64,000 bases of DNA, taken from Zhenpiania hominis (GTDB lineage Bacteria; Bacillota; Clostridia; Peptostreptococcales; Anaerovoracaceae). This document shows positions 34,754-42,710 of this stretch, piece after piece. A program made the translations under genes and the position numbers. The notes under the pieces are model-generated. The model ran no database searches, was not told the DNA's origin, and saw only the letters and a list, made by a program, of their open reading frames with translations. Location: the NCBI RefSeq assembly GCF_014333425.1, contig NZ_JACRYT010000010.1, positions 45,328 through 109,327 on the forward strand, read 5' to 3'. Numbering within the stretch: position 1 is the stretch's first letter; every line of letters begins with the position of its first letter.

Positions 34754-36616
34754 ATGAAACGAAACGGATACAGAGGACTTATTTTTCTGATTGCGGCTGT
34801 TTTTTTATTCGCCGCCCCCGCTCAGCCTGTTTTGGGGCTGACTGGTTCTGACTCTTCCAGTTCAAATAGCGATACGACCTGGGAATATCATCCGGATCGC
34901 ATCATTCTTACGTTTAATGAAAACGTGACAAAAAAAGAGGTTTCTGAAATCCTTGAACAGGAAGATATGCAGCCGATCCTGTTCAGTGGGTCCGATAGGA
35001 TCACCACCCCTGTTGACCTTCCGAAGGAACTGACTCCAGAGGAAGCGCTCCGGCTTATGAATCAAAAAAAGGAAATTGCGGCCGCCCAGCCGGATTACTG
35101 CCACCGATATGACGGCTACACAAATGATACGGAAATTTCTTCCGCAAAATACAGTTCAAATCAGAACAAGTATCATTATATATTCAAACTGGGCCTGGCC
35201 GGGCCGGGAAAGACCGCATGGGATTACGCCACTGGCAAAGGTGTAAATGTCGCTGTGATTGATGGCGGGGCCAATGTGAGTCATCTTGATCTTGCGGCCA
35301 ATGTAAAGGGCTGCTATAATGCTGTGACAGAAAAAGAGGGGAAAGCTTCTGTCCCGCCTCTTGGAAGTCACGGAACGGCCACAGCCGGAATTCTGGCCGC
35401 AGTCGGAAACAATAAACGACTGAGCGCAGGTTCTGCTTATAATGCGAATCTTTATGTCATTAACGCTTTTCAGGAGCTGGAAGATGAGAATGGAAAATTT
35501 TATGGCGCTTATGATTCTGATATCATGCGCGGGATTCAATGGGCAGCCGGGAAAAACTGCCGGGTTGTCAGTATGAGTCTGAGTGGAAACGGTGAGCCCA
35601 ATGAAGCTATGGAAAGTATGATTCGACAGTACTATTCCCAAAAAAGCAACAGTATTCTGTTTGTATCTTCCGGAGGAAACAGTAAAATAAATGAATACCG
35701 TTATCCGGCGTCCTACGATGGAGTTCTGTCCATCTCCGCCGTTAACTACGCCAGTGGGAAATACACGATCTCTCCAAATTCCACTTACAACAACCGCATT
35801 GATCTGGCTGCCCCGGGAAACGGACTTTACACTCTTTCCCATAGCAGCAATACAGCGGCAGCCACGGCCGGCGCAACCAGCGCTGCCACACCTTACACTG
35901 CCGGGGTCGCCGCACTCGTATTTCAGGCAAACCCCAGCCTGACCGCGGCTCAGTGCGCTCAAATTCTGACTTCAACCGCTACCGACGCCGGGGCGCGCGG
36001 ATATGACGTTCATTATGGATACGGCGTCATTAATCCTCTGAAAGCGGTTCAGAAGGCGATCTATAAAACGGATTCCAAAGCTCAGCAGATTTCGGGAGTC
36101 AGCTCGTCCTATAAAAAAGCCTACACTGCCAGCAGCTTTACGTTAAAGCCGATTCTCTCCGGTTCCGGTACCGCGTCCTACAAATCGAGCAATTCCAATA
36201 TTGCCTCTGTATCCGCTTCCGGCAAAGTAAATCCAAAGAAAATCGGTAAAACGACGATTACGATTTCCGTCCCTGCATCGGGGATTTTCCGGAGCGCGTC
36301 CAAAAAAATCGCCCTGACGGTCACACCAAAAACAGGGAAAATCCGTTCCGCAAAAAATATAAAAAGCCGAAAACTGAAGGTAAAATGGAGCAGAGATAGA
36401 AAAGCTTCCGGCTATCAGATTAAGTTGGCAAAAAATAAAAGGTTTAAAAAAGCCAAAACCTACTGGGCAAGAAAAAATTCGACTACAAGCAGAACCCTTG
36501 CAAAGCTCAAAAAGGGAAAACGTTACTATATAAAAATTCGCGCCTACAAAAAATCAGGAGGTAAAAAGATCTATGGCTCCTACAGCAAAGTAAAACAGAT
36601 AAAAATCAGACGCTAG
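34754..36616 (+). CDS. Secreted subtilisin-like (S8) serine protease with basic FN3 tail
   Basis: A 620-residue exported protease. Signal peptide (1-28), a propeptide-like region (about 40-120), then the S8 catalytic domain with Asp170 (VAVIDGG), His206 (LGSHGTATAG), oxyanion Asn309 (SSGGNS) and Ser376 (GATSAATPYTAG). A Big2-like domain (about 450-535) and one very basic FN3-like repeat follow. The tail is of the same type as in the NEAT proteins nearby, so it is probably held on the same surface. The start at 34754 has GGAGG nine bases upstream. Degrading hemoglobin or other hemoproteins for the NEAT system is an attractive inference. Its stop overlaps the convergent lipoprotein stop at CTAG. 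Confidence 0.9.
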   Translation: MKRNGYRGLIFLIAAVFLFAAPAQPVLGLTGSDSSSSNSDTTWEYHPDRIILTFNENVTKKEVSEILEQEDMQPILFSGSDRITTPVDLPKELTPEEALRLMNQKKEIAAAQPDYCHRYDGYTNDTEISSAKYSSNQNKYHYIFKLGLAGPGKTAWDYATGKGVNVAVIDGGANVSHLDLAANVKGCYNAVTEKEGKASVPPLGSHGTATAGILAAVGNNKRLSAGSAYNANLYVINAFQELEDENGKFYGAYDSDIMRGIQWAAGKNCRVVSMSLSGNGEPNEAMESMIRQYYSQKSNSILFVSSGGNSKINEYRYPASYDGVLSISAVNYASGKYTISPNSTYNNRIDLAAPGNGLYTLSHSSNTAAATAGATSAATPYTAGVAALVFQANPSLTAAQCAQILTSTATDAGARGYDVHYGYGVINPLKAVQKAIYKTDSKAQQISGVSSSYKKAYTASSFTLKPILSGSGTASYKSSNSNIASVSASGKVNPKKIGKTTITISVPASGIFRSASKKIALTVTPKTGKIRSAKNIKSRKLKVKWSRDRKASGYQIKLAKNKRFKKAKTYWARKNSTTSRTLAKLKKGKRYYIKIRAYKKSGGKKIYGSYSKVKQIKIRR

Positions 36617-37197
36617 AGAGGAATGATCAGCCCGCCCATAATGATTTCCATCATTTCCTCGGTCAGCTGCATATCCCAGCTGTAATTATCGTTTTTCGTC
36701 AGGTTTATGGTAATCGTCTCGGTCTGCAGCTTTGTACTTTCGCTGGCTTTTTCCGTCTGGTTGGCAAAGATAGACAGGCATTTGGCGTTAAGCTTTTTCT
36801 TGCTGAGGTTTCCGGAGTACAGATTATCCTGCATATAGTTGTAGGCCCTTTTCTGATAATTTTTCAGGACCTTGCTAAAATCCACATTGGAAACCTCAGC
36901 TGTAACCGTAGCCTGGGTTTCTTCTTCATTTTTCTCTGTGGAAAGAATTTTATAGGAAAAATTTTTAAAAATGCTATCATACATTTTATTCAAATCCGCT
37001 TGTTTTCCCTTGCTATGCAACAGCATATTAATATCTTCATTTTCTGTATACAAAATCAGGACATCTTCGTTCTTTGTCTTCAGTCCCTTAAAAAAATCGT
37101 TTACCACTTCTTTTGGCTCTGTCAGAGTCAGACTGCACCCGCAGAGGGCCAGCATAACTGCCGTTAGCACCAGCAGAGCCCCAAACCTTCGTTTCAT
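36613..37197 (-). CDS. Small lipoprotein of unknown function
   Basis: A 194-residue lipoprotein with signal peptide and lipobox (LALCGC, lipid Cys21). The mature part (EVVNDFFKGLKTKNEDVLIL and a beta-rich second half) follows the general NTF2-like/DUF4878 or DUF5105 pattern of small extracytoplasmic lipoproteins. No partner gene is adjacent on this strand. It converges with the protease gene; the two stops share four bases. Function is not assigned. Confidence 0.8.
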   Translation of the reverse strand: MKRRFGALLVLTAVMLALCGCSLTLTEPKEVVNDFFKGLKTKNEDVLILYTENEDINMLLHSKGKQADLNKMYDSIFKNFSYKILSTEKNEEETQATVTAEVSNVDFSKVLKNYQKRAYNYMQDNLYSGNLSKKKLNAKCLSIFANQTEKASESTKLQTETITINLTKNDNYSWDMQLTEEMMEIIMGGLIIPL

Positions 37198-37337
37198 GAT
37201 TTATCCATCTCCTAACTGGCTGTTTTCTTTTCATTATAGCAGTTCCAATATATGAAATCCGAACTTTTTTCTAAATTTCACATTCTTTTTCGAAATTTGT
37301 AGTATACTTTTAGGTAAGCTTGTGGAATATCGGAAAG

Positions 37338-37358
37338 TTATCCACAGATTTATCAACA
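37338..37358. promoter_or_regulatory. Pair of DnaA-box-like sites upstream of glucosaminidase gene
   Basis: TTATCCACA (37338-37346), a perfect DnaA box, and TTATCAACA (37350-37358), a one-mismatch box, lie 3 bp apart and 40 bp before the start codon, about 25 kb from oriC. Confidence 0.55.
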
Positions 37359-37397
37359 ATCAGTGAACAGTTTTAACAGCCTTTGAAAGGATCGATT

Positions 37398-38120
37398 ATG
37401 GAATCTGCAAAGAAAAAAAGAAGATCAAAAAATAGTTTCTTGATTCTTCTTGTTATCGATTTATTTCTTTTTTTACTTTTATGCGCTACGATTGCCGGAG
37501 GTTTTTTTGCCGCGAAAGTATTCGCCCAGCAGGTAAAGGAAACGGACGAGGCAAAGGTTCAAACCATGTACGCAAAAGCGGAGCAGGCGGAAAAAGTCAA
37601 TATCCCCAACGCGCTCCGCTCTTATACGGCTGAGCGGCTTACGGATCAGGAAGCGATTCCCGCCTATTCCGTGTCAGAAATCTATAATTTGGATTTAAGA
37701 GAGCCCAGCGGCGTAACAGCCGCGGATCTGGAGCTGGTTACCAGCGACGGATTGGTTGGTCTGGAAGAAGCTTTTGTCAACGCGGAAGAAAAATATGGAG
37801 TTAACTGCGTCTTTCTCATGTCCATCGCTTCTTTGGAAAGCGCCAAAGGGACACAAATGTTCCGCCCAAACAACATGTTCGGCTATGGGCAAACCGGCTT
37901 TTCCTCCAAAGCGGAAGGGATTAATGTTGTCGCCAAAGGACTTTCCACCCGCTATCTGGATCCCAGCGGCAGCCTCTACGGCGGGAGCCCCACTGTGAAA
38001 GGCGTCAATAAAAGGTATGCCGCCAATCCTCAGTGGTATGTCAAGGTCGCGAATTATATGGAGGAATACTACTCGGTTATCAGTCAGCGGCACAACGAGG
38101 CCCTCGACGCAATCAATTGA
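37398..38120 (+). CDS. Membrane-anchored glucosaminidase-domain protein
   Basis: A 240-residue protein with a basic N terminus (KKKRRSKN), one transmembrane helix (about 17-42) and an extracytoplasmic glucosaminidase domain (about 120-230). The region NCVFLMSIASLESAKG contains the family's catalytic Glu, and RPNNMFGYG and GINVVAKGLSTRYL match the peptidoglycan N-acetylglucosaminidase fold. It should trim peptidoglycan glycan strands at the outer membrane face. I start at the ATG at 37398, six bases after GAAAGGA. A bidirectional terminator follows. Confidence 0.85.
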   Translation: MESAKKKRRSKNSFLILLVIDLFLFLLLCATIAGGFFAAKVFAQQVKETDEAKVQTMYAKAEQAEKVNIPNALRSYTAERLTDQEAIPAYSVSEIYNLDLREPSGVTAADLELVTSDGLVGLEEAFVNAEEKYGVNCVFLMSIASLESAKGTQMFRPNNMFGYGQTGFSSKAEGINVVAKGLSTRYLDPSGSLYGGSPTVKGVNKRYAANPQWYVKVANYMEEYYSVISQRHNEALDAIN

Positions 38121-38133
38121 TTTCAAAAACAAA

Positions 38134-38168
38134 AATCCGGATACAGGCAGATGTCCGCTATCCGGATT
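38134..38168. terminator. Bidirectional terminator
   Basis: A 10-bp stem AATCCGGATA/TATCCGGATT with a 15-base loop is flanked by A-rich and T-rich runs on both sides. It serves the rightward glucosaminidase gene and the leftward nucleotidyltransferase gene. Confidence 0.88.
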
Positions 38169-38177
38169 TTCTCTATT

Positions 38178-39098
38178 TTATTTCCAAAGTTTTTCCGGAT
38201 AAAGTCCCTTGTCTTTCATAGACTGAAGCGCGCCCATCACCATTTCCTTGTCCGCCCGATAGGTCACTCCATACCATTTATCCTGAGTAGGAAGGACCTT
38301 CACAGTTGCCTTTTCTTCTTTTATCAGCTGATCCGCTACAGCCGGAAGATAAAATTCTCCTTTTAAAGGATTTTCTTCCATCGCCTGCTCTAGAAATACC
38401 GGAAACCGTGCCTGCATCTCTTTCATCATACTCTGCGTAAATCCCCAGAAATTCATGGAAACCGTAGTATCCGCGGGAAGGATATTCCAGGTTTCTCCAT
38501 CATCTTCCGTATAGGCGATCCCCTCGGACCTGCGCATAATTTTCGTCCGCTCCGTAACCTGCGTCAGATTTCCATCCTCCGCGATTTCGCAGACTCCACG
38601 AGCCACATGCCCATTTTCCGTAATCGTATTTTCCAGACGGAAACCAACCATGCAATAGGAGTACTTTTCGCCGTCCTCATTGTGAATGAGGAAGTCATAA
38701 ATACTCTGAAATCCCCCTGGTCCATAATAATCATCCGCGTTAATGACCGCGAAGGGCCCGTCAATCTTTTCTCTGCAGCTTAAAACCGCGTGAGCTGTGC
38801 CCCACGGCTTTTCCCGTCCTTCCGGCACCTGAAAGCATTCCGGAAGATCATCCAGCTTCTGAAACGCGTAATCCACCTGTAGGAATCTTCCAGCTCGCTC
38901 ATCAATCAGGGCGCGAAAATCGCCTTCCATTTCTTCTTTAATTACGAAAATAACTTTTTTAAATCCTGCCAGCATCGCGTCGTATAGGGAAAAATCCAGA
39001 ATAATTTCCCCTTTATCTGTGATCGGATCCATCTGCTTGAGTCCACCGTAGCGGGATCCCATTCCTGCTGCCATTATGATCAATGTTGGTTCTTTCAT
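38178..39098 (-). CDS. Sugar-phosphate nucleotidyltransferase family protein
   Basis: A 306-residue NTP_transferase-fold protein. The nucleotide-binding motif AAGMGSRYGGLKQ is at the N terminus, and the metal-binding acidic pair appears as INADDYYG (about 115-122). It resembles UTP-glucose-1-phosphate uridylyltransferase-like proteins, but the exact nucleotide and sugar cannot be read from sequence. The region HVARGVCEIAEDGNLTQVTE follows the fold's second half. It is a single gene with its own terminator. Confidence 0.82.
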   Translation of the reverse strand: MKEPTLIIMAAGMGSRYGGLKQMDPITDKGEIILDFSLYDAMLAGFKKVIFVIKEEMEGDFRALIDERAGRFLQVDYAFQKLDDLPECFQVPEGREKPWGTAHAVLSCREKIDGPFAVINADDYYGPGGFQSIYDFLIHNEDGEKYSYCMVGFRLENTITENGHVARGVCEIAEDGNLTQVTERTKIMRRSEGIAYTEDDGETWNILPADTTVSMNFWGFTQSMMKEMQARFPVFLEQAMEENPLKGEFYLPAVADQLIKEEKATVKVLPTQDKWYGVTYRADKEMVMGALQSMKDKGLYPEKLWK

Positions 39099-39240
39099 AA
39101 AGCTTCCTCTTTTCGCTAAGTATTTTTCCTATTATACCACTAAACATCCGCTTGCGTAACCATCCTCGCCTGATTTTCCGATTTTCCTTGCCAGCATCGC
39201 GTACCTGCTATAATTTAAGAAAGGGTGGTGGGAGAAGGAA

Positions 39241-39318
39241 ATGCCTTGTGATTGTTTCTCTAGTTCTTTCGGCTGTTCTTCACAAACAGGTAGTTATTTT
39301 AAGTCTCAAAAAAATTGA
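39241..39318 (+). CDS. Possible 25-residue cysteine-rich peptide
   Basis: The frame reads MPCDCFSSSFGCSSQTGSYF plus KSQKN and stops at TGA. GGGAG lies six bases before the ATG and a TATAAT stands about 25 bases further up (around 39210). Three of the first twelve residues are Cys. It ends just before the shikimate-kinase-like gene and could equally be a leader for it. Only the local signals support it. Confidence 0.3.
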   Translation: MPCDCFSSSFGCSSQTGSYFKSQKN

Positions 39319-39366
39319 ATTCGTGCTATAATAGACGAAAAAGCAGGGAAAGGAAGTTACTATATA

Positions 39367-39837
39367 ATGGATTACCATAACAAGCCCCGTATTTTCGTCA
39401 TTGGTTTTATGGGAAGTGAGAGAAAGGGTACGGCAGAAAAAATCGCGAAAGAGCTGAATTACCGATTGGTTGATCTGGACCGGGAGATCGAACAGGAAGA
39501 CGGCCGTAGCATACAGCGAATCTGCATGACCATGGGGGAGCATGAATATCGTAACAAAGAATATGAATCACTGGAAAAACTGGCGGGCCAGAATCGTATT
39601 GTCGTCGCATGCGGAGACGGGACCATCCTTGATGAAATGAACCGGGAAATTTTAGAAAAAAACTGCGTCATCATCGCGGACCGCGAAACACCAGTGGAGA
39701 TTCTCTGGGAAAGGGCGCGCGCGGAGCAGGAATCCTCTCCCTATGCTTTTATGCACCAAAGCGATGACAAATTGAAAAAAGAAAAATTTATCAATCTTTA
39801 CGAACAGAGAAAATCCCTGTATAATCAATTTGGATAA
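39367..39837 (+). CDS. Shikimate-kinase-like protein with degenerate P-loop
   Basis: A 156-residue protein with the shikimate kinase fold pattern: GFMGSERKGTAEKIA (P-loop region), VDLDREIEQEDGRSI (the DxD/IE substrate segment), GDGTILDEMNREIL (normally GGG) and a C-terminal EKFINLYEQRKSLY. The P-loop, normally G-x-M-G-x-G-K-S/T, reads GFMGSERKGT, so Gly-Lys-Ser/Thr are not at their places. ATP binding is doubtful and it may be a pseudoenzyme or have changed substrate. It is followed by the DUF2148 gene after 19 bases. No other aromatic-pathway genes are near. Confidence 0.75.
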   Translation: MDYHNKPRIFVIGFMGSERKGTAEKIAKELNYRLVDLDREIEQEDGRSIQRICMTMGEHEYRNKEYESLEKLAGQNRIVVACGDGTILDEMNREILEKNCVIIADRETPVEILWERARAEQESSPYAFMHQSDDKLKKEKFINLYEQRKSLYNQFG

Positions 39838-39856
39838 ACGGGCCGGGAGGTTTACT

Positions 39857-40405
39857 ATGATTTACAAAAGCGAAGATTCGGAACGGAGGGCAGCCTTTGC
39901 TACCGCAGATAAAATGGCCGCAGCGGCAAAAACAGCGCCCAAAGGATCCGGTAAAGATAAAGTGATCACACTGATTCTGGATGGCAACGACAAAACGGTT
40001 CTCAGCGCTCATATGCGCGATATCGCGGAGGAAACCGGCGCGGCCTTCTTTGAGAGAGATGCCGGAAATGTAGACGCGAGCCAATGCGTTGTTTTAATCG
40101 GAGTGCGATCCGAACCCTTTGGCATGGATCACTGCGGTATGTGCGGATTTAAAAACTGCGGTGAAATGGCAAAGGCAGGAGCTAACTGCGCGTTTAATAT
40201 CACCGATCTGGGCATTGCCATCGGTTCGGCGGTTTCGGTTGCGGCGGATAACCGGATTGACAACCGGGTGCTCTACTCAGCCGGACAGGCGGCGCTCCGC
40301 ATGAACTGTTTCCCCTCCGATGTACGCGTATGCTTTGGAATCCCACTTTCCACAACGTCAAAGAGCATTTTCTTTGATAGAGATCCAAATCATGTAATGT
40401 TATGA
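39857..40405 (+). CDS. DUF2148 ferredoxin-domain protein
   Basis: A 182-residue protein of the DUF2148 family. The Cys-rich cluster HCGMCGFKNCGEM, with a further Cys at GANC, suggests an iron-sulfur site. The C-terminal half is hydrophobic but not clearly membrane-spanning (DLGIAIGSAVSVAADNRIDN). The start at 39857 is taken because GGGAGG lies just upstream, within the overlap zone after the preceding gene. The family is widespread in anaerobes and its reaction is unknown. It probably shares a transcript with the kinase-like gene. Confidence 0.88.
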   Translation: MIYKSEDSERRAAFATADKMAAAAKTAPKGSGKDKVITLILDGNDKTVLSAHMRDIAEETGAAFFERDAGNVDASQCVVLIGVRSEPFGMDHCGMCGFKNCGEMAKAGANCAFNITDLGIAIGSAVSVAADNRIDNRVLYSAGQAALRMNCFPSDVRVCFGIPLSTTSKSIFFDRDPNHVML

Positions 40406-40452
40406 AAAAAAGAGGCTGATCCATTTGATAAAACTTATGGAGACAAGCCTCT
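40404..40452. terminator. Bidirectional terminator between DUF2148 and PAP2 genes
   Basis: AGAGGCT (40411-40417) pairs with AGCCTCT (40446-40452), extended inside by GATCCAT/ATGGAGAC. Seven U follow on the leftward transcript; the rightward run is weaker. Confidence 0.75.
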
Positions 40453-40478
40453 TTCCTTTCTGTTATGCGCGATCGGAT

Positions 40479-41108
40479 TTATTGGATTTTCTGTTTTCTC
40501 CGCGCGTCGCACTTTTCTACAATCACGATAATCCCTACCAGAACCGCGGCTCCCAGCGCCCATCCTGCCAGCACATCGCTGGGGAAATGAACGCCCATAT
40601 AAATTCGGCTCAGCCCGATAAAAATCCATGGGACTGCCAGCGCCACGGTAAGAATATTCGCGGCTTTTCGGTTCTTCACATATTTCCTTACCAGATAAAT
40701 CAGCAGCCCAAATACCACCATACTGGTAATTGAGTGCCCGCTGGCAAAAGAATAGCCTCCTTCCTCAATCAGATGAAGGCTCTCCTCCGGGCGTGGCCGT
40801 TTAAAGATAAGCTTGATTATTCGGTTGAAAATCGTAACAAAAATTGCTCCCGCGGAAACCGGCACGCCGTATCGCAGCCGCGTTTTCCGAAATAGCAGAA
40901 GTACAATGCACAGCAGAGTAATCGTCTGCCAGTTGCCCATATACGTGATAACTTTCAACACCTCCGTCAGCGCAGGATTTCGAATCGAATACACCCATTC
41001 TCTTATGGGATCATCGAACCATTGCAGATTTCCCGTTACCATCAGAATCGCCAGCAAAACAAACAGCACCAGCCCTGCCGCGAAAATAACGCCTCTCTTT
41101 TTTTTCAT
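40479..41108 (-). CDS. PAP2-family membrane phosphatase
   Basis: A 209-residue membrane protein with about six helices and the three phosphatase motifs: KLIFKRPRPEE, SFASGHS and SRIYMGVHFPSDVLAGW (with the nucleophile His in VHFPSD). It would remove phosphate from a lipid such as phosphatidic acid or undecaprenyl diphosphate outside the membrane. It is a single gene, divergent from the acyltransferase gene, with a terminator behind it. Which lipid it uses cannot be told. Confidence 0.92.
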   Translation of the reverse strand: MKKKRGVIFAAGLVLFVLLAILMVTGNLQWFDDPIREWVYSIRNPALTEVLKVITYMGNWQTITLLCIVLLLFRKTRLRYGVPVSAGAIFVTIFNRIIKLIFKRPRPEESLHLIEEGGYSFASGHSITSMVVFGLLIYLVRKYVKNRKAANILTVALAVPWIFIGLSRIYMGVHFPSDVLAGWALGAAVLVGIIVIVEKCDARRKQKIQ

Positions 41109-41238
41109 AAACGTTCCGCCTTCCCATTACAGTATATTTCTTTATTATATACGTTTTTCCCGAAAACTTCATCCGTTTTCTTGCTGGCGCAGGAACCCTG
41201 TGATATAGTAAAGATACCAAAATCAGGAGGGCGTACTT

Positions 41239-42003
41239 ATGAAAATCTTTCGAAATATCCCTGCCGCAGTAAAGCTCTACAGCGCGCTGAAGCAATTCAA
41301 TCCATATAAAACCGCCATTGAAGACGCGAAAAAGAAGGGGGATTACGAGCGGGAACGGGAAAACATCCAGGCTGCGGAATCCATCTGGTCCAAACACGTT
41401 ATGGACATGTTCGGCGCTCAGCTGGTCGTTCATGGAAAAGAAAACATTCCATCGAAAGGACCTGTGGTTTTTATCGGAAATCATCAGGGTTACGCGGATA
41501 TCATCGCTTATTTCGCCGCCCTCAGCCCATCTCTGGCCTACGGCTATGTAGCAAAAGACGATCTTGGAAAGATTCCTTTCTACGGACCCTGGATTGTCCG
41601 CATCCGCAGCGTACTCATAAAAAGAAACGATCCCCGCGCCTCCATGCGGGCCATTGACGAAGGAATTGAACTGATAAAAAAGGGCTTTTCCCTCATGATC
41701 TTTCCCGAAGGGACGAGAAGCAAGGGACCGGAACCCGGCTCCTTCAAAAGAGGCGCGTTTAAGCTGGCTACGAAACCAGGAGTTCCTATTATTCCCGTAT
41801 CCCTGAACGGGAGTTACAAAATGTATGAGGAAACCGGCATCATGAAGGGAGCCCGTATAGATGTGAAGGTCCATCCTCCGGTTGAAACAAAGGGACTTTC
41901 CCGGCAGGAGGAAAAGCAGCTGTGTCTGGATGTGGAAAAGACGGTGAAGGATGGAATTCGGGAACTGCAGGAGATTCAGGAAAACTGCAACAGAAATTTG
42001 TAA
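41239..42003 (+). CDS. plsC: 1-acyl-sn-glycerol-3-phosphate acyltransferase
   Basis: A 254-residue PlsC-type acyltransferase that adds the second acyl chain in phosphatidic acid synthesis. The catalytic H-x4-D is NHQGYADI, the glycerophosphate-binding motif is FPEGTRSKG, and VPIIPVSLNG is the fourth family motif. TCAGGAGGGCG lies before the ATG. It stands alone, followed 80 bases later by the toxin-antitoxin genes. Confidence 0.93.
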   Translation: MKIFRNIPAAVKLYSALKQFNPYKTAIEDAKKKGDYERERENIQAAESIWSKHVMDMFGAQLVVHGKENIPSKGPVVFIGNHQGYADIIAYFAALSPSLAYGYVAKDDLGKIPFYGPWIVRIRSVLIKRNDPRASMRAIDEGIELIKKGFSLMIFPEGTRSKGPEPGSFKRGAFKLATKPGVPIIPVSLNGSYKMYEETGIMKGARIDVKVHPPVETKGLSRQEEKQLCLDVEKTVKDGIRELQEIQENCNRNL

Positions 42004-42020
42004 ATTTGAAGGCTATTGAG

Positions 42021-42049
42021 TTGATTTTGCAATGCAAATAGCATATAAT
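42021..42049 (+). promoter_or_regulatory. Promoter and possible operator of the RelB/YafQ pair
   Basis: -35 TTGATT (42021-42026), 17-base spacer, -10 TATAAT (42044-42049). The palindrome TTGCAATGCAA (42027-42037) fills the spacer, and a further TGCAA follows the -10, a likely site for autorepression by the antitoxin complex. Confidence 0.7.
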
Positions 42050-42083
42050 ATAAGTGCAATAAACTTGAAAAGGAGTTGATACA

Positions 42084-42359
42084 ATGGCTAACACGACAAA
42101 TTTCAGCGTCCGTATGGACAGCGACATCAAAAAGCAGTGTGAAAAACTTTACAATGAATTGGGTGTAAATCTCACTACAGCGATCAACGTGTTTCTGCGC
42201 CAGTCACTCCGCGCCGGTGGCTTTCCCTTCGAGGTCAGGCTGGAACAGCCTAACAAAGAAACCATTGCCGCCATGTTAGAGGCAGAACGAATTGCGCATG
42301 ATCCCAACGTGAAACACTACTCCAACGTGGAAGAAGCTCTCCAGGAGCTGAAACGGTGA
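42084..42359 (+). CDS. RelB/DinJ-family antitoxin
   Basis: A 91-residue antitoxin. The ribbon-helix-helix N terminus (TNFSVRMDSDIKKQCEKLYN, then LTTAINVFLRQS) binds operator DNA; the C-terminal part (PNVKHYSNVEEALQELK) would wrap the toxin. AAAGGAG lies before the start. Its stop overlaps the toxin start as GTGA, the standard coupling for this pair. Confidence 0.92.
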   Translation: MANTTNFSVRMDSDIKKQCEKLYNELGVNLTTAINVFLRQSLRAGGFPFEVRLEQPNKETIAAMLEAERIAHDPNVKHYSNVEEALQELKR

Positions 42360-42637
42360 AGCGCGACATTGTTTGGACGACAAAGTTCAAAAAGGATTAC
42401 AAGCTGGCGATGAGGCGCCACATGGACATCGACCTGTTGGATAATATTATCCGAACCTTGGCACGGGGTGAAAAGCTGCCAGACAAAAACAAAGATCACG
42501 AGCTTACTGGCGATTGGGTAGGTCATCGGGAATGTCACATCCTTCCGGATTGGCTACTCATCTACCGCATAGAGGATGATTTACTTGTTCTGACACTGGT
42601 CCGCACCGGGTCGCACAGTGACCTGTTCGGCAAATAA
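42356..42637 (+). CDS. YafQ-family mRNA interferase toxin
   Basis: A 93-residue RelE-fold toxin. The segments TTKFKKDYKLAMRR, DHELTGDWVGHRECHILPDW and LVRTGSHSDLF match YafQ, with His at the GHRECHI and GSHSDLF positions where catalytic histidines are found. It should cut mRNA on the ribosome when freed from its antitoxin. The start is GTG at 42356, sharing bases with the antitoxin stop. Confidence 0.93.
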   Translation: MKRDIVWTTKFKKDYKLAMRRHMDIDLLDNIIRTLARGEKLPDKNKDHELTGDWVGHRECHILPDWLLIYRIEDDLLVLTLVRTGSHSDLFGK

Positions 42638-42710
42638 ATCGTCTGCCGATGTATAAAATTCAAAGGGATGTCACTTCAATTAAAGCTTTGTATGGCAGCC
42701 GCCCTGCTAT

